From Pseudotabrizicola sp. (lineage in GTDB: Bacteria > Pseudomonadota > Alphaproteobacteria > Rhodobacterales > Rhodobacteraceae), in NCBI RefSeq assembly GCF_030656345.1, contig NZ_JAUSNR010000019.1:310001-374000 (forward strand): 64,000 bases of DNA, written 5' to 3'. Positions within the stretch are counted from its first letter, which is position 1. Every line of letters begins with the position of its first letter. The position numbers and the translations under genes are program-made. Positions 27,756 through 36,843 of this stretch are shown piece after piece. The notes beneath the pieces were generated by a model that saw only the letters and a list, made by a program, of their open reading frames with translations, had not been told where the DNA came from and ran no database searches.

Positions 27756-28189
27756 TGCCGCAGCGCCTGAAACAAAAACGCGCGGTCGCCGGTGTTGGTG
27801 ATCTGATCCAGCGCCTGCGTGACCGTCATCCAGACGGCGCTGTGCCCGGGCTCGGACGGGGGGCCTAGGCGCAGGATCGGGCGGGCCAGATAGATGGTGC
27901 AGATCTTTTCGGCCCATTTGTCGTAGTCGGGCATATAGGTGAACCGCCGATAGGCCCCCAACCGGCGGGTCACGGCGATTTTCCAGCCGGTTTCCTCAAA
28001 CACCTCACGGTGCAGGGCGGGGATCGGGTGTTCGCCCGGATCAATCCCGCCGCCGGGCAGCTGAAACTCCGGTACAGGCTCTGCCTGATAGGTTGTCAGC
28101 ACCTCATTGCCATCCAGCAACACGGCGTAGACACCCGGTCTGGGGCGGTATTTCTGGTCCGGTCGGACCGGATCACCGTAACGCCGCAT
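27743..28189 (-). CDS. Nudix hydrolase
   Basis: The 148-residue protein carries a complete Nudix box, GGGIDPGEHPIPALHREVFE then ETGW, near residues 46-69, so it should hydrolyse a nucleoside diphosphate linked to another group with Mg2+. The substrate cannot be told. Its 3' end overlaps the receiver-phosphatase gene by 13 bases in convergent orientation; it is divergent from hslO. Confidence 0.87.
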   Translation of the reverse strand: MRRYGDPVRPDQKYRPRPGVYAVLLDGNEVLTTYQAEPVPEFQLPGGGIDPGEHPIPALHREVFEETGWKIAVTRRLGAYRRFTYMPDYDKWAEKICTIYLARPILRLGPPSEPGHSAVWMTVTQALDQITNTGDRAFLFQALRHQPR

Positions 28190-28200
28190 GCTGTTGCCCC

Positions 28201-28231
28201 CTTGGTCGTGGTGTTGCCCTGCCTATATAGG
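28201..28231 (+). promoter_or_regulatory. RpoH (heat-shock sigma) promoter of hslO
   Basis: CTTG, a 17-base spacer and CCTATATAGG match the alphaproteobacterial RpoH consensus CTTG-N17-CYTATNTNNG at every fixed position. The distance to the hslO start codon is 36 bases. Heat or oxidative stress control is expected for Hsp33. Confidence 0.8.
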
Positions 28232-28267
28232 CGCGGTATGCCAAGATTGGCTCGCTAAGGAAACCCC

Positions 28268-29254
28268 ATGACCATTGGTTCGCAGATTGCCTGGGACGAT
28301 ACCGTCCTGCCCTTTCAACTTGATCAGTCCGACATCCGGGGCCGGGTGGTCCGGCTGGATGGCGTGCTGGAGCAGGTTCTGTCGCAACACAGCTATCCGC
28401 CGCTGATAGAGGCGCTGGTGGCCGAAGCCGCTTTGCTGACCGCGCTGATCGGGCAGTCGGTGAAACTGCGCTGGAAGCTGAGCCTGCAGATCCGCGGTAA
28501 CGGCGCGGCGCGGCTGATTGCGACCGATTATTATGGCCCGACCGATGAGGGCGAACCGGCCCGCATCCGCGCCTATGCCAGCTATGATGCCGACCGGCTG
28601 GACCCTGACGCCGATCCGTTCAGCCAGATCGGCACCGGCTATTTCGCGGTGATGCTGGATCAGGGCGAAGGCATGGTGCCGTATCAGGGCTTTACCCCGA
28701 TTGCGGGCGCGTCGCTGTCCTCCTGTGCCGAGACCTATTTTGCGCAGTCCGAACAGCTGCCGACCCGGTTTTCGCTGACCTTCGGGCAAAGCGTAGAGCC
28801 GGGGCGGCCTGCGCATTGGCGCGGCGGCGGCGTGATGTTGCAGCACATGCCCAAGGCCGGGATGAGCGTGGCAGCGGAAGCCGGTTCGGGTGAGGGCGGG
28901 TTGTTGCAGCACAGCGACATTCTGGCCGGGGAAGAGGGCGAAAGCTGGACCCGCGCCAATGTGCTGCTGGACACGGTGGAAGAGATCGAGCTGATCGGGC
29001 CGCAGGTCACACCGTCAGAGCTGCTGGTGCGCCTGTTTCATGAAGAGGGGCCGCGCGTGTTTGAGGCGCAGCCGGTGCGGTTTGGCTGTTCGTGCTCTGA
29101 GGACAAGGTGCGCAACACGATGTCGATCTATTCGCAGAAAGACATTCAGAAGATGACAACGCCCGAAGGCGTGGTCACCGCCGATTGCCAGTTCTGCGGC
29201 GCGCATTACGAAATGGACCCGGTGACCTTGGGGTTCGAGGCCAGGAATGGATGA
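28268..29254 (+). CDS. hslO: Hsp33, redox-activated holdase chaperone
   Basis: Hsp33 binds unfolding proteins when its zinc cysteines are oxidised. The 328-residue protein has the zinc motif split as C-x-C (FGCSCSEDKV) and C-x2-C (DCQFCGAHY) near the C-terminus. Slightly longer than the enterobacterial form, as usual for this group. AAGGAAA lies before the ATG, and a perfect RpoH promoter precedes it. Its last 8 bases overlap the next Nudix gene, so stress control may extend to that gene and the CCA-adding enzyme. Confidence 0.95.
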   Translation: MTIGSQIAWDDTVLPFQLDQSDIRGRVVRLDGVLEQVLSQHSYPPLIEALVAEAALLTALIGQSVKLRWKLSLQIRGNGAARLIATDYYGPTDEGEPARIRAYASYDADRLDPDADPFSQIGTGYFAVMLDQGEGMVPYQGFTPIAGASLSSCAETYFAQSEQLPTRFSLTFGQSVEPGRPAHWRGGGVMLQHMPKAGMSVAAEAGSGEGGLLQHSDILAGEEGESWTRANVLLDTVEEIELIGPQVTPSELLVRLFHEEGPRVFEAQPVRFGCSCSEDKVRNTMSIYSQKDIQKMTTPEGVVTADCQFCGAHYEMDPVTLGFEARNG

Positions 29255-29840
29255 GATTGCCCGCCTGCAAAGCGCCTTGCAGCGCCCGGCGGGCGAGTCG
29301 TCTGATTTTGACCTGAACCCCGGCATTCAGCTGCCCGCCGGTCGCACTTTGCGCCCGGCGGGGGTGCTGGTGCCGGTCTGGGCCGGGCCCGGTGGGGCGC
29401 GGGTGATTCTGACCAAACGCGCATCGCATCTGAAGCATCATCCGGGGCAGATCTCGCTGCCCGGCGGCAAGGTGGAACCGGAGGATGCCTCGGTTCAGGC
29501 GGCAGCGCTGCGCGAGGCGATGGAAGAGATCGCCTTGCCGCCCGGGTTGGTCGATGTGCTCGGCCATCTGCCGGTGCATGAAACGGTGACTGGCTTCACC
29601 ATGACCCCGGTTCTGGGCGTGATCAGAGATGATTTTCGCCCCGTGGCGGAGCTGGGTGAGGTGGAAGAAGTCTTTACCGTGCCGCTGGCGCATGTGCTGG
29701 ACCTGTCGCGCTATGGCGTCGAACGGCGGCTGTGGATGGGGCAGTGGCGGCGCTATTACGTGGTGCCCTACGGCCCCTATTACATCTGGGGTGCCACCGC
29801 GCGCATTCTGCGTGGCCTGGCCGAACGGGCAGCGCTGTGA
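29247..29840 (+). CDS. CoA pyrophosphatase-type Nudix hydrolase
   Basis: The 197-residue protein has the signature that precedes the Nudix box in CoA pyrophosphatases (LTKRASHLKHHPGQISLPGG) and the box itself, ending REAMEEIAL. Proteins of this type cleave coenzyme A or oxidised CoA to 4'-phosphopantetheine and 3',5'-ADP. It overlaps hslO by 8 bases, and its TGA overlaps the GTG of the next gene. Confidence 0.88.
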   Translation: MDEIARLQSALQRPAGESSDFDLNPGIQLPAGRTLRPAGVLVPVWAGPGGARVILTKRASHLKHHPGQISLPGGKVEPEDASVQAAALREAMEEIALPPGLVDVLGHLPVHETVTGFTMTPVLGVIRDDFRPVAELGEVEEVFTVPLAHVLDLSRYGVERRLWMGQWRRYYVVPYGPYYIWGATARILRGLAERAAL

Positions 29841-30979
29841 AGGTTACGGGGGACTGGCTGCGCCATCCGGGCACCCAAGCGCTGTGCCGGGTGCTGGAGG
29901 GTGCCGGGCATCAGGCGCTGTTCGTCGGTGGCTGTGTGCGCAATGCCCTGATGGGGGTGCCTGTCAGTGACATTGATATCGCGACCGATGCCGGGCCGGA
30001 AAACGTGTCTGTGCTGGCGGAAAATGCTGGTTTCAAGGTGGTGCCGACCGGGATCGACCACGGTACGGTGACGGTGATTGCGGAGGGTGTGGCACATGAG
30101 GTCACCACCTTCCGCCGGGATGTGCAGACCGACGGGCGGCACGCGGTGGTCGCATTTTCACACCGGGTGGAGGAGGATGCGGCGCGGCGCGACTTCACCA
30201 TGAACGCGCTCTATGCCGACCGGCATGGGGTGCTGATCGACCCGTTGGGCGGATTGCCCGACCTGCTGGCGCGGCGGGTGCGGTTTGTGGGCGCGCCGGA
30301 TGCCCGCATCGCCGAAGATTATCTGCGCATCCTGCGGTTTTTCCGCTTCCATGCCCACTATGGCGATCCGGCGGGCGGAATTGACGGCGAAGGACTGGCG
30401 GCCTGTGCCGCAAATTCTGCTGGAATAGAGACACTTTCGCGCGAACGGATCGGGGCAGAGATGTGCAAGCTGCTCGCTGCTCCTGACCCGGCACCGGCGG
30501 TTGCGTCGATGGCCGCGGCGGGGGTGCTGGCGGTGGTCCTGCCGGGGGCAGATGCGCGGGCGCTGGGGCCGTTGGTGCATCTGGAAAGCGGGCTGGTGCC
30601 GCGATGGCTGCGGCGGCTGGCGGTGCTGGGCGGGCGGGATGTGGCAGATCGTTTGCGGCTGTCCCGCCGGGACAGTGCCGATTTAGGCCGTATCAGAGAC
30701 GAAACTGGTGGTGTGCTGACCTCGGCGGCGCTGGGCTTTGTGCTGGGCGATGCGCTGGGGGTTGATGCCGTTCTGGCACGCGCGGCGGTGATGGAGCAGC
30801 CCTTGGCAGAGGGTTGGGCGGCAGAGGTTGCGCGCGGGGCTGCGGCAGAATTCCCGCTGCGCGCCGCCGATCTGATCGACCGGGTGCAGGGCCCGGCGCT
30901 GGGCGCGGCGCTGGAGGCGGCGCGGCAGCGCTGGCTGGCCAGCAACCTGACGCTGACCCGCGCGCAGCTTTTGGGTTAA
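29837..30979 (+). CDS. CCA tRNA nucleotidyltransferase
   Basis: The enzyme adds or repairs the CCA end of tRNAs. The 380-residue class II nucleotidyltransferase shows GGCVRNALMG with the metal dyad DIDIATD near residue 45, RRDFTMNALY, and the RIAEDYLRILRFFRFHA arm that fixes template-like pocket residues. No HD domain is evident. The start is a GTG overlapping the stop of the Nudix gene (GTGA). The tail beyond residue 230 is poorly conserved by eye. Confidence 0.92.
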   Translation: MKVTGDWLRHPGTQALCRVLEGAGHQALFVGGCVRNALMGVPVSDIDIATDAGPENVSVLAENAGFKVVPTGIDHGTVTVIAEGVAHEVTTFRRDVQTDGRHAVVAFSHRVEEDAARRDFTMNALYADRHGVLIDPLGGLPDLLARRVRFVGAPDARIAEDYLRILRFFRFHAHYGDPAGGIDGEGLAACAANSAGIETLSRERIGAEMCKLLAAPDPAPAVASMAAAGVLAVVLPGADARALGPLVHLESGLVPRWLRRLAVLGGRDVADRLRLSRRDSADLGRIRDETGGVLTSAALGFVLGDALGVDAVLARAAVMEQPLAEGWAAEVARGAAAEFPLRAADLIDRVQGPALGAALEAARQRWLASNLTLTRAQLLG

Positions 30980-31042
30980 ACTGTTTTCCTCGGGCATTAA
31001 TCGGAGTATAGCCCTGCGGTAACCTGCAAGAGGCTGTCCCCC

Positions 31043-32884
31043 GTGTTTTCGTATTTTGAACGGCTCGTGGACCCTTATGGTCCTTACGAGCAGACCGACA
31101 CCCCGCCGCGCAAACTGTGGCCGTTTCTGAAGCAATACATCCACCCGTTTCGCGGGGTTTTCGCGGTGACGGCCACCTTGTCTGTCGTGTCGGCCTTCGC
31201 CGATGTGGCGATGATCTGGTATGTCGGGCGGTTGGTGGACATGCTGTCGACCACCGGGCCGCAGGCGGTCTGGGCGGACCATGGCACCGAAATTCTGACC
31301 GTGGCGGCGGCGATTCTGATCTTGCGTCCCATTTTGCTGGTCGCCAATGTGGCGCTGTTGCACAACACCATCCTGCCGAACTTTGGCACCATGATCCGCT
31401 GGCGGGCGCATTCCCATGTGATCCGCCAACCCGTGGGCTGGTTCGAGAGCGATTTTGCCGGGCGGATTGCCAACCGCATCATGCAGACCCCGCCAGCGGC
31501 GGGGGATGCGGTGTTTCAGACCTTTGACGCGGTGGCCTTTGCCAGTGTGACCGTGGTGGGCGCGGGTATCATGCTGGCTGGGGCCGATATGCGGCTGCTG
31601 GTGCCGCTGGTGATCTGGTTTGTGCTCTATGCCGCATTGGTGCGCTGGACCATCCGGCGCGCCGGGCCTGCGGCGAAGGCGAGCTCTGATGCGCGGTCTG
31701 CGGTAACCGGGCGGGTGGTGGATGCCTATACCAACATCCATTCGGTCAAGCTGTTCGCGCACCATGATATGGAGATGAACTACGCCCGCGATGCCATCGA
31801 GCATGCCCGCGCCACATTCGCCAAGGAAATGCGGATCGTCACCAAGATGGATCTGGCGCTGACCGTGCTGAATGGCGGTCTGATTGTGGGCGTGACCGGC
31901 TGGGCGCTGATCCTGTGGTATCAGGGGCAGGCGACGGTGGGCACGGTGGCGGCGGCCACCGCGTTGGTTCTGCGGCTGAACAACATGACCTATTGGATCA
32001 TGTGGGCCTTCACCTCGCTGGTGCAGGCGCTTGGGATCGTGGCCGAGGGGATGGAGACCATCACCCAGCCGATCCATCTGGTCGACAAGCCGGGGGCAAA
32101 GCCGCTGGCGCTGACCGCCGGCAAGATCGAGCTGGACGGGGTGAGCCACCATTACGGGCGCGGGTCAGGCGGGTTGCAGGACCTGTCGCTGACCGTGCAG
32201 GCGGGGGAAAAGATTGGCGTTGTCGGGCGGTCGGGGGCGGGGAAATCGACCCTCGTGAAGCTGTTGTTGCGGTTTTACGATACCGAAGGTGGCGTGATCC
32301 GCATCGACGGGCAGGATATTGCGCAGGTGGGTCAGGATTCTGTCCGCCGGGTGATCGGCATGGTGCAGCAAGACAGCAGCCTGATGCACCGTTCGGTTCG
32401 CGACAACATCCTCTACGGTCGCCCCGATGCGAGTGAGGCCGAGATGATCGCCGCCGCCCGCCGCGCCGATGCGCATGAGTTCATCCTTACGCTGGAAGAT
32501 CCGGAAGGCCGCAAAGGTTACGACGCGCATGTGGGTGAGCGGGGCGTGAAACTGTCGGGCGGGCAGCGCCAGCGGGTGGCACTGGCGCGGGTGATCCTGA
32601 AAGACGCGCCGATCCTGATTCTGGATGAGGCGACGAGTGCGCTGGATTCCGAGGCCGAGGCAACGATTCAGGAGGCGCTGTTTGGCGTCATGCAGGGCAA
32701 GACCGTGATCGCGATTGCGCACCGGCTGTCGACCATCGCCGCGATGGACCGGATTGTCGTGCTGGAGGACGGACATATCGCCGAGCAGGGAACACACGCC
32801 GAGCTTTTGGTGTTGGACGGGCTATATGCCCGGTTCTGGGCCCGCCAGTCGGGTGGGTTCATCGGGCTTGAGGAGTCGGCATGA
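31043..32884 (+). CDS. ABC exporter half-transporter, first of a pair
   Basis: The 613-residue protein has an N-terminal six-helix exporter domain (residues about 35-330) and a C-terminal ATPase with Walker [10 protein letters not shown], signature KLSGGQRQRVALARV, Walker B ILILDEATSALD and the H-loop in IAHRLSTIAAMDR. It starts at GTG and overlaps the next exporter gene by ATGA. Both partners have complete catalytic motifs, so a heterodimer with two competent ATP sites is likely. The substrate is unknown (lipid- or peptide-type exporters share this form). Confidence 0.88.
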   Translation: MFSYFERLVDPYGPYEQTDTPPRKLWPFLKQYIHPFRGVFAVTATLSVVSAFADVAMIWYVGRLVDMLSTTGPQAVWADHGTEILTVAAAILILRPILLVANVALLHNTILPNFGTMIRWRAHSHVIRQPVGWFESDFAGRIANRIMQTPPAAGDAVFQTFDAVAFASVTVVGAGIMLAGADMRLLVPLVIWFVLYAALVRWTIRRAGPAAKASSDARSAVTGRVVDAYTNIHSVKLFAHHDMEMNYARDAIEHARATFAKEMRIVTKMDLALTVLNGGLIVGVTGWALILWYQGQATVGTVAAATALVLRLNNMTYWIMWAFTSLVQALGIVAEGMETITQPIHLVDKPGAKPLALTAGKIELDGVSHHYGRGSGGLQDLSLTVQAGEKIGVVGRSGAGKSTLVKLLLRFYDTEGGVIRIDGQDIAQVGQDSVRRVIGMVQQDSSLMHRSVRDNILYGRPDASEAEMIAAARRADAHEFILTLEDPEGRKGYDAHVGERGVKLSGGQRQRVALARVILKDAPILILDEATSALDSEAEATIQEALFGVMQGKTVIAIAHRLSTIAAMDRIVVLEDGHIAEQGTHAELLVLDGLYARFWARQSGGFIGLEESA

Positions 32885-34731
32885 GCGTTCTGAAACGGCT
32901 GGGCGGGTGGATCGACGCGTTCCGCCCGGCGACTGGGGAACCTCCGCAACAGCTGTGGCCGTTCATGCGCTGGTGCCTGAAAGGCTCGTGGCCGATGCTG
33001 GGGCTGGCCGGGGTGTTTTCCTCGGTTGCGGGGGCGACGGAAGTGGTGTCGGCGGTCATTCTGGGCTGGGTGATCGATGCGGCGTTGAGTGCTGGGCCGG
33101 AGCGGTTTTTCGGCGATCACGCGGTGCTGATCGGCATGTTCGTGCTGTTCTATCTGGTGCTGCGGCCGATCGCCTTTGGCTTTGCTGCTGCGTCGAACAG
33201 CATTGTGGTGGGGCCGAATGTGATGCCGCTGGTGCTGTCGCGGCTGCACCGCTGGACGCTGGGGCAGGCGGTGACGTTTTTCGACAATGACTTCGCCGGG
33301 CGGATCGCGCAAAAGCAGATGCAGGCCGCGCGGGCGGTGACGGATGTGGCGACCGAGGTGATCAACACGGTGTGCTTTGCACTGGCATCGGTGATCGGGT
33401 CGGTGGTGTTTCTGGTGGTGATCGACGCGCGGATTGCGTTGGCACTGGCGGTATGGCTGGTGGTTTACGTGCTGCTGATCCGGTTCTTCATGCCGCGGGT
33501 TCGGGTGAATTCGGCTGCGCGCGCCTCGGCGCGGGCGATGGTGTCCGGGCAGGTGGTGGATACGATCACCAATATCAAGACGGTGAAGCTGTTCGCCCAT
33601 GCCGCTTTTGAAGACCGGGTCGCACTGAAGGCGATGGAGGTGTTCCGCGAGCGCAGTCTTGAATTCGGCGTGATCTCGACCTGGTTCCGGCTGTCGCTGA
33701 TGACGGTGGCGGGCGTGTTGCCGGTGCTGCTGATCGGCGGCACGGTGGTGCTGTGGCAGCAGGGGCAGGCGACGGCGGGCGCGATTGCGGCGGCGGGTGC
33801 GATTTCGATGCGGATTGCGCAGATGTCGGGCTGGGTCAGCTTTACGCTGATGTCGATCTATACCTCGGTGGGCGAGGTGGAGGACGGGATGAAAACCCTG
33901 TCAGCCCCGCACCAACTGGCCGATGCGCCGGATTCGGTGGATCTGGACAAGGTGCGCGGAGAGATCACCTTTGCCGGGGCCAGCTTTGCCTATGGGCGGC
34001 GGCGGGGCGGGGTGGAAGACCTGAACCTGACCATTCGCGCCGGGGAAAAGCTGGGGATTGTCGGGGCCAGCGGTGCCGGGAAATCGACCTTGGTTGCCAT
34101 GCTGCTACGGCTCTATGACTGCGAAAAAGGGGCTGTTCTGGTCGACGGGCAGGATGTGCGCCATGTGACGCAAGAGAGTTTGCGACGCCAGATCGGGATG
34201 GTCACGCAGGAAACTGCGATGTTCAACCGAAGCGCGCGCGACAACATCGCCTATGGCCGCCCCGATGCGACCGAAACCGAAATCATCGCAGCGGCCAGTG
34301 CCGCCGAGGCGGATGGTTTCATCAGCCAGATGATCGACCACACCGGGCGCAAAGGCTATGCCGCGTTTCTGGGGGAACGCGGGGTCAAGCTGTCGGGCGG
34401 GCAGCGGCAGCGGATTGCCCTGGCGCGGGCGTTCGTGAAAGACGCGCCTATTCTGGTGCTGGACGAGGCGACTTCGGCACTGGATTCCGAGGTTGAGGCC
34501 AATATCCAGTCGGCACTCGACCGGGTGATGCAGGGCAAGACCGTGCTGGCGATTGCGCACCGCCTGTCGACCATCGCGGCGATGGACCGGATTGTGGTGC
34601 TTGACGACGGGCGGATTGTCGAAGAAGGCACGCATGACGCGCTGTTGGCGCAAAATGGCCTGTACGCCCGCTACTGGAATCGCCAGTCGGGCGGGTTCAT
34701 CGGGTCAGATGAAAAGGAAGCTGCAGAGTGA
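32881..34731 (+). CDS. ABC exporter half-transporter, second of a pair
   Basis: This 616-residue paralogue of the preceding protein has the same layout: an LWPFMRW element before the first helix, six membrane helices, Walker A GASGAGKST, signature KLSGGQRQRIALARA, Walker B ILVLDEATSALD. The two are clearly a duplicated pair and are translationally coupled. Its own stop overlaps the GTG of the RNA methyltransferase gene, so three genes may be cotranscribed. Confidence 0.88.
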   Translation: MSVLKRLGGWIDAFRPATGEPPQQLWPFMRWCLKGSWPMLGLAGVFSSVAGATEVVSAVILGWVIDAALSAGPERFFGDHAVLIGMFVLFYLVLRPIAFGFAAASNSIVVGPNVMPLVLSRLHRWTLGQAVTFFDNDFAGRIAQKQMQAARAVTDVATEVINTVCFALASVIGSVVFLVVIDARIALALAVWLVVYVLLIRFFMPRVRVNSAARASARAMVSGQVVDTITNIKTVKLFAHAAFEDRVALKAMEVFRERSLEFGVISTWFRLSLMTVAGVLPVLLIGGTVVLWQQGQATAGAIAAAGAISMRIAQMSGWVSFTLMSIYTSVGEVEDGMKTLSAPHQLADAPDSVDLDKVRGEITFAGASFAYGRRRGGVEDLNLTIRAGEKLGIVGASGAGKSTLVAMLLRLYDCEKGAVLVDGQDVRHVTQESLRRQIGMVTQETAMFNRSARDNIAYGRPDATETEIIAAASAAEADGFISQMIDHTGRKGYAAFLGERGVKLSGGQRQRIALARAFVKDAPILVLDEATSALDSEVEANIQSALDRVMQGKTVLAIAHRLSTIAAMDRIVVLDDGRIVEEGTHDALLAQNGLYARYWNRQSGGFIGSDEKEAAE

Positions 34732-35948
34732 AACTTACAATAGACCGGCTGGGACACCTTGGCGACGGGATCGCCCAAGGCGAGAACGGCCCGGTCTTTG
34801 TGGCCGGGATGCTGCCGGGTGAGGTGGTCGAGGGCGATCTGGAGGGCGACCGGCTGGTCAATGCCAAGATCGTGACGCCGAGCGCCGCGCGCATCAAGCC
34901 GCCCTGTTCGCACGCGCGGGCCTGTGGCGGGTGCCTGATGCAACACGCGTCAGATGCGATGGTGGCCGACTGGAAGACGGCGCATGTCGAAGGCGCTTTG
35001 GCTGGCCAGGGGCTGCATGCCCCGTTCCGGCCCGTTCTGACATCGCCCCCCCGGTCGCGGCGGCGGGCGACCTTTGCCGCGCGGCGGACCAAGGGCGGGT
35101 CGATGATCGGCTTTCATGCGCGCGGGTCGGATGCCTTGGTGCAGATCCCGAATTGTCAGCTGGTGCATCCCGATCTGATGGCCGCGATGCCGGGGCTGGA
35201 AGAGCTGGTGCGTCTGGGCGGGTCACGTTCGCAGGAAGTGGCGCTGATGGTCACACGTGCGATTGGCGGGCCGGATGTGGTGGTCACCGGCGGCAAGCCG
35301 CTGGATGGCGCGCTGCGGCTGGAACTGGCGCGGGTGGTCGAGGCGCATGCGATGGCACGGCTGACCTGGGACGGCGAGACGGTGGCGCTGCGGGCGACAC
35401 CAATCCAGACCATCGGCAAGGCACGCGTGGCCCCGCCTGCGGGTGCGTTCCTGCAAGCGACGGAACATGGCGAACACGCCTTGTTAGAGACGGTCCATGA
35501 GGCGTTGGGCCCGCAGAAAAAGATCGTCGATCTGTTTGCCGGGATCGGAACCTTTGCCCTGCCGCTGGCCGAGATGGCCGAAGTGCATGCGGTGGAGGGT
35601 GACCCCGCGATGGTGGCAGCACTCGATAGGGCCGCCCGCAACACCGAAGGGCTGAAGCCGATAAAGGCCGAAGCACGCGACCTGTTCCGCCGCCCGCTGG
35701 AGCCCGATGAGTTCAAGTATGTGACCGGCGTGGTCATCGACCCGCCGCGCGCGGGGGCGGAAGCGCAGATGCGCTGTCTGGCGGAAACCAAGGTGCCGGT
35801 GATTGCGATGGTATCGTGCAACCCGGTGACCTTTGCGCGGGATGCCAAGATCCTTGTGCAGGCCGGGTACCGGCTGGAATGGATACAAGTTGTCGATCAA
35901 TTCCGCTGGTCGGCGCATGTGGAACTTGTGGGCCGCTTCGTTCGGTAG
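34728..35948 (+). CDS. TrmA/RlmD-family RNA (uracil-5-)-methyltransferase
   Basis: The 406-residue protein has an N-terminal TRAM-like region, an iron-sulfur cysteine set (C-x5-C-x2-C in CSHARACGGC near residue 64, and a fourth in IPNCQLVHP), and a C-terminal SAM domain with VDLFAGIGTFALPLA, DPPRAGAEAQ and the catalytic SCNPVTFARD. Members methylate C5 of uridine in 23S rRNA or tRNA. It is shorter than Escherichia coli RlmD; the exact target is not certain. GTG start overlapping the upstream stop. Confidence 0.88.
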   Translation: MKLTIDRLGHLGDGIAQGENGPVFVAGMLPGEVVEGDLEGDRLVNAKIVTPSAARIKPPCSHARACGGCLMQHASDAMVADWKTAHVEGALAGQGLHAPFRPVLTSPPRSRRRATFAARRTKGGSMIGFHARGSDALVQIPNCQLVHPDLMAAMPGLEELVRLGGSRSQEVALMVTRAIGGPDVVVTGGKPLDGALRLELARVVEAHAMARLTWDGETVALRATPIQTIGKARVAPPAGAFLQATEHGEHALLETVHEALGPQKKIVDLFAGIGTFALPLAEMAEVHAVEGDPAMVAALDRAARNTEGLKPIKAEARDLFRRPLEPDEFKYVTGVVIDPPRAGAEAQMRCLAETKVPVIAMVSCNPVTFARDAKILVQAGYRLEWIQVVDQFRWSAHVELVGRFVR

Positions 35949-35981
35949 CATATCCCGAAACATAATCCGGACCGGGAGAAG

Positions 35982-36773
35982 ATGATGACGCGCGCAGCAG
36001 TGGGTGAGTGGCTGGACAGACCGGTGGTCAGGAATGCCATCATCGGCGTCATCCTGTTCAACGCGGTGATTCTGGGGTTAGAGACCTCGTCGACGGTTAT
36101 GGTGCGGGCGGGTGCCTTGATTTTGGCTCTGGACACGATCTGTCTTGCGATCTTTGTCGCCGAGATTGCGGCCAAGATCTATGCGCACGGGCCAAGGTTC
36201 TTTCGCAGCGGCTGGAATCTGTTCGATTTCGTGATTGTCGGCGTGGCGCTGGTGCCTGCGGCGCAGGGCCTGTCGGTGCTGCGCGCGCTGCGCATTCTGC
36301 GGGTGCTGCGGGTGATCTCTGTGGCCCCGCGTCTGCGCCGGGTGGTCGAAGGGTTCATCACCGCACTTCCCGGCATGGGGTCAGTGTTTCTGCTGATGGC
36401 GATCATCTTCTATATCGGCGCGGTGATGGCGACCAAGCTGTTCGGCGGGGCCTTCCCGGACTGGTTCGGCGATCTGGGCAATTCGGCCTATACGCTGTTC
36501 CAGATCATGACGCTGGAAAGCTGGTCGATGGGAATCGTCCGCCCGGTGATGGAGGCGTTTCCCTATGCCTGGCTGTTCTTTGTGCCCTTCATCATGGTCA
36601 CCACATTCGCCGTGGTGAACCTGCTGGTCGGTCTGATCGTGAACTCGATGCAGGATGCCCATTCCGCCGAGGACAATCTGAAAACCGATGCCTACCGTGA
36701 TGAGGTGCTGGCAAGGCTGACCGCGATCGAGGCGCGGTTGAGTAAGGAAGATGACACATCCGTGAGACGCTGA
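35982..36773 (+). CDS. Voltage-gated sodium channel, BacNav family
   Basis: The 263-residue protein has six membrane segments: S1-S3 within residues 17-95, a voltage sensor S4 with R101, R104, R107 and R110 at every third position, S5 (131-153), a pore loop with selectivity filter TLESWSM (177-183), and S6 (195-222). The filter is identical to that of the structurally studied NavAb channel, so it should be a Na+-selective homotetramer. A short C-terminal helix (about 230-258) could be the tetramer coiled coil. GGGAG precedes the ATG; a second ATG follows at once. Confidence 0.92.
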   Translation: MMTRAAVGEWLDRPVVRNAIIGVILFNAVILGLETSSTVMVRAGALILALDTICLAIFVAEIAAKIYAHGPRFFRSGWNLFDFVIVGVALVPAAQGLSVLRALRILRVLRVISVAPRLRRVVEGFITALPGMGSVFLLMAIIFYIGAVMATKLFGGAFPDWFGDLGNSAYTLFQIMTLESWSMGIVRPVMEAFPYAWLFFVPFIMVTTFAVVNLLVGLIVNSMQDAHSAEDNLKTDAYRDEVLARLTAIEARLSKEDDTSVRR

Positions 36774-36843
36774 GGCCCGATCCCCGCTAGGCAGGCTGCA
36801 CGAATTTGAGTATGCCGGTTGAAAAAATGCGGGGCAGTTGTCG

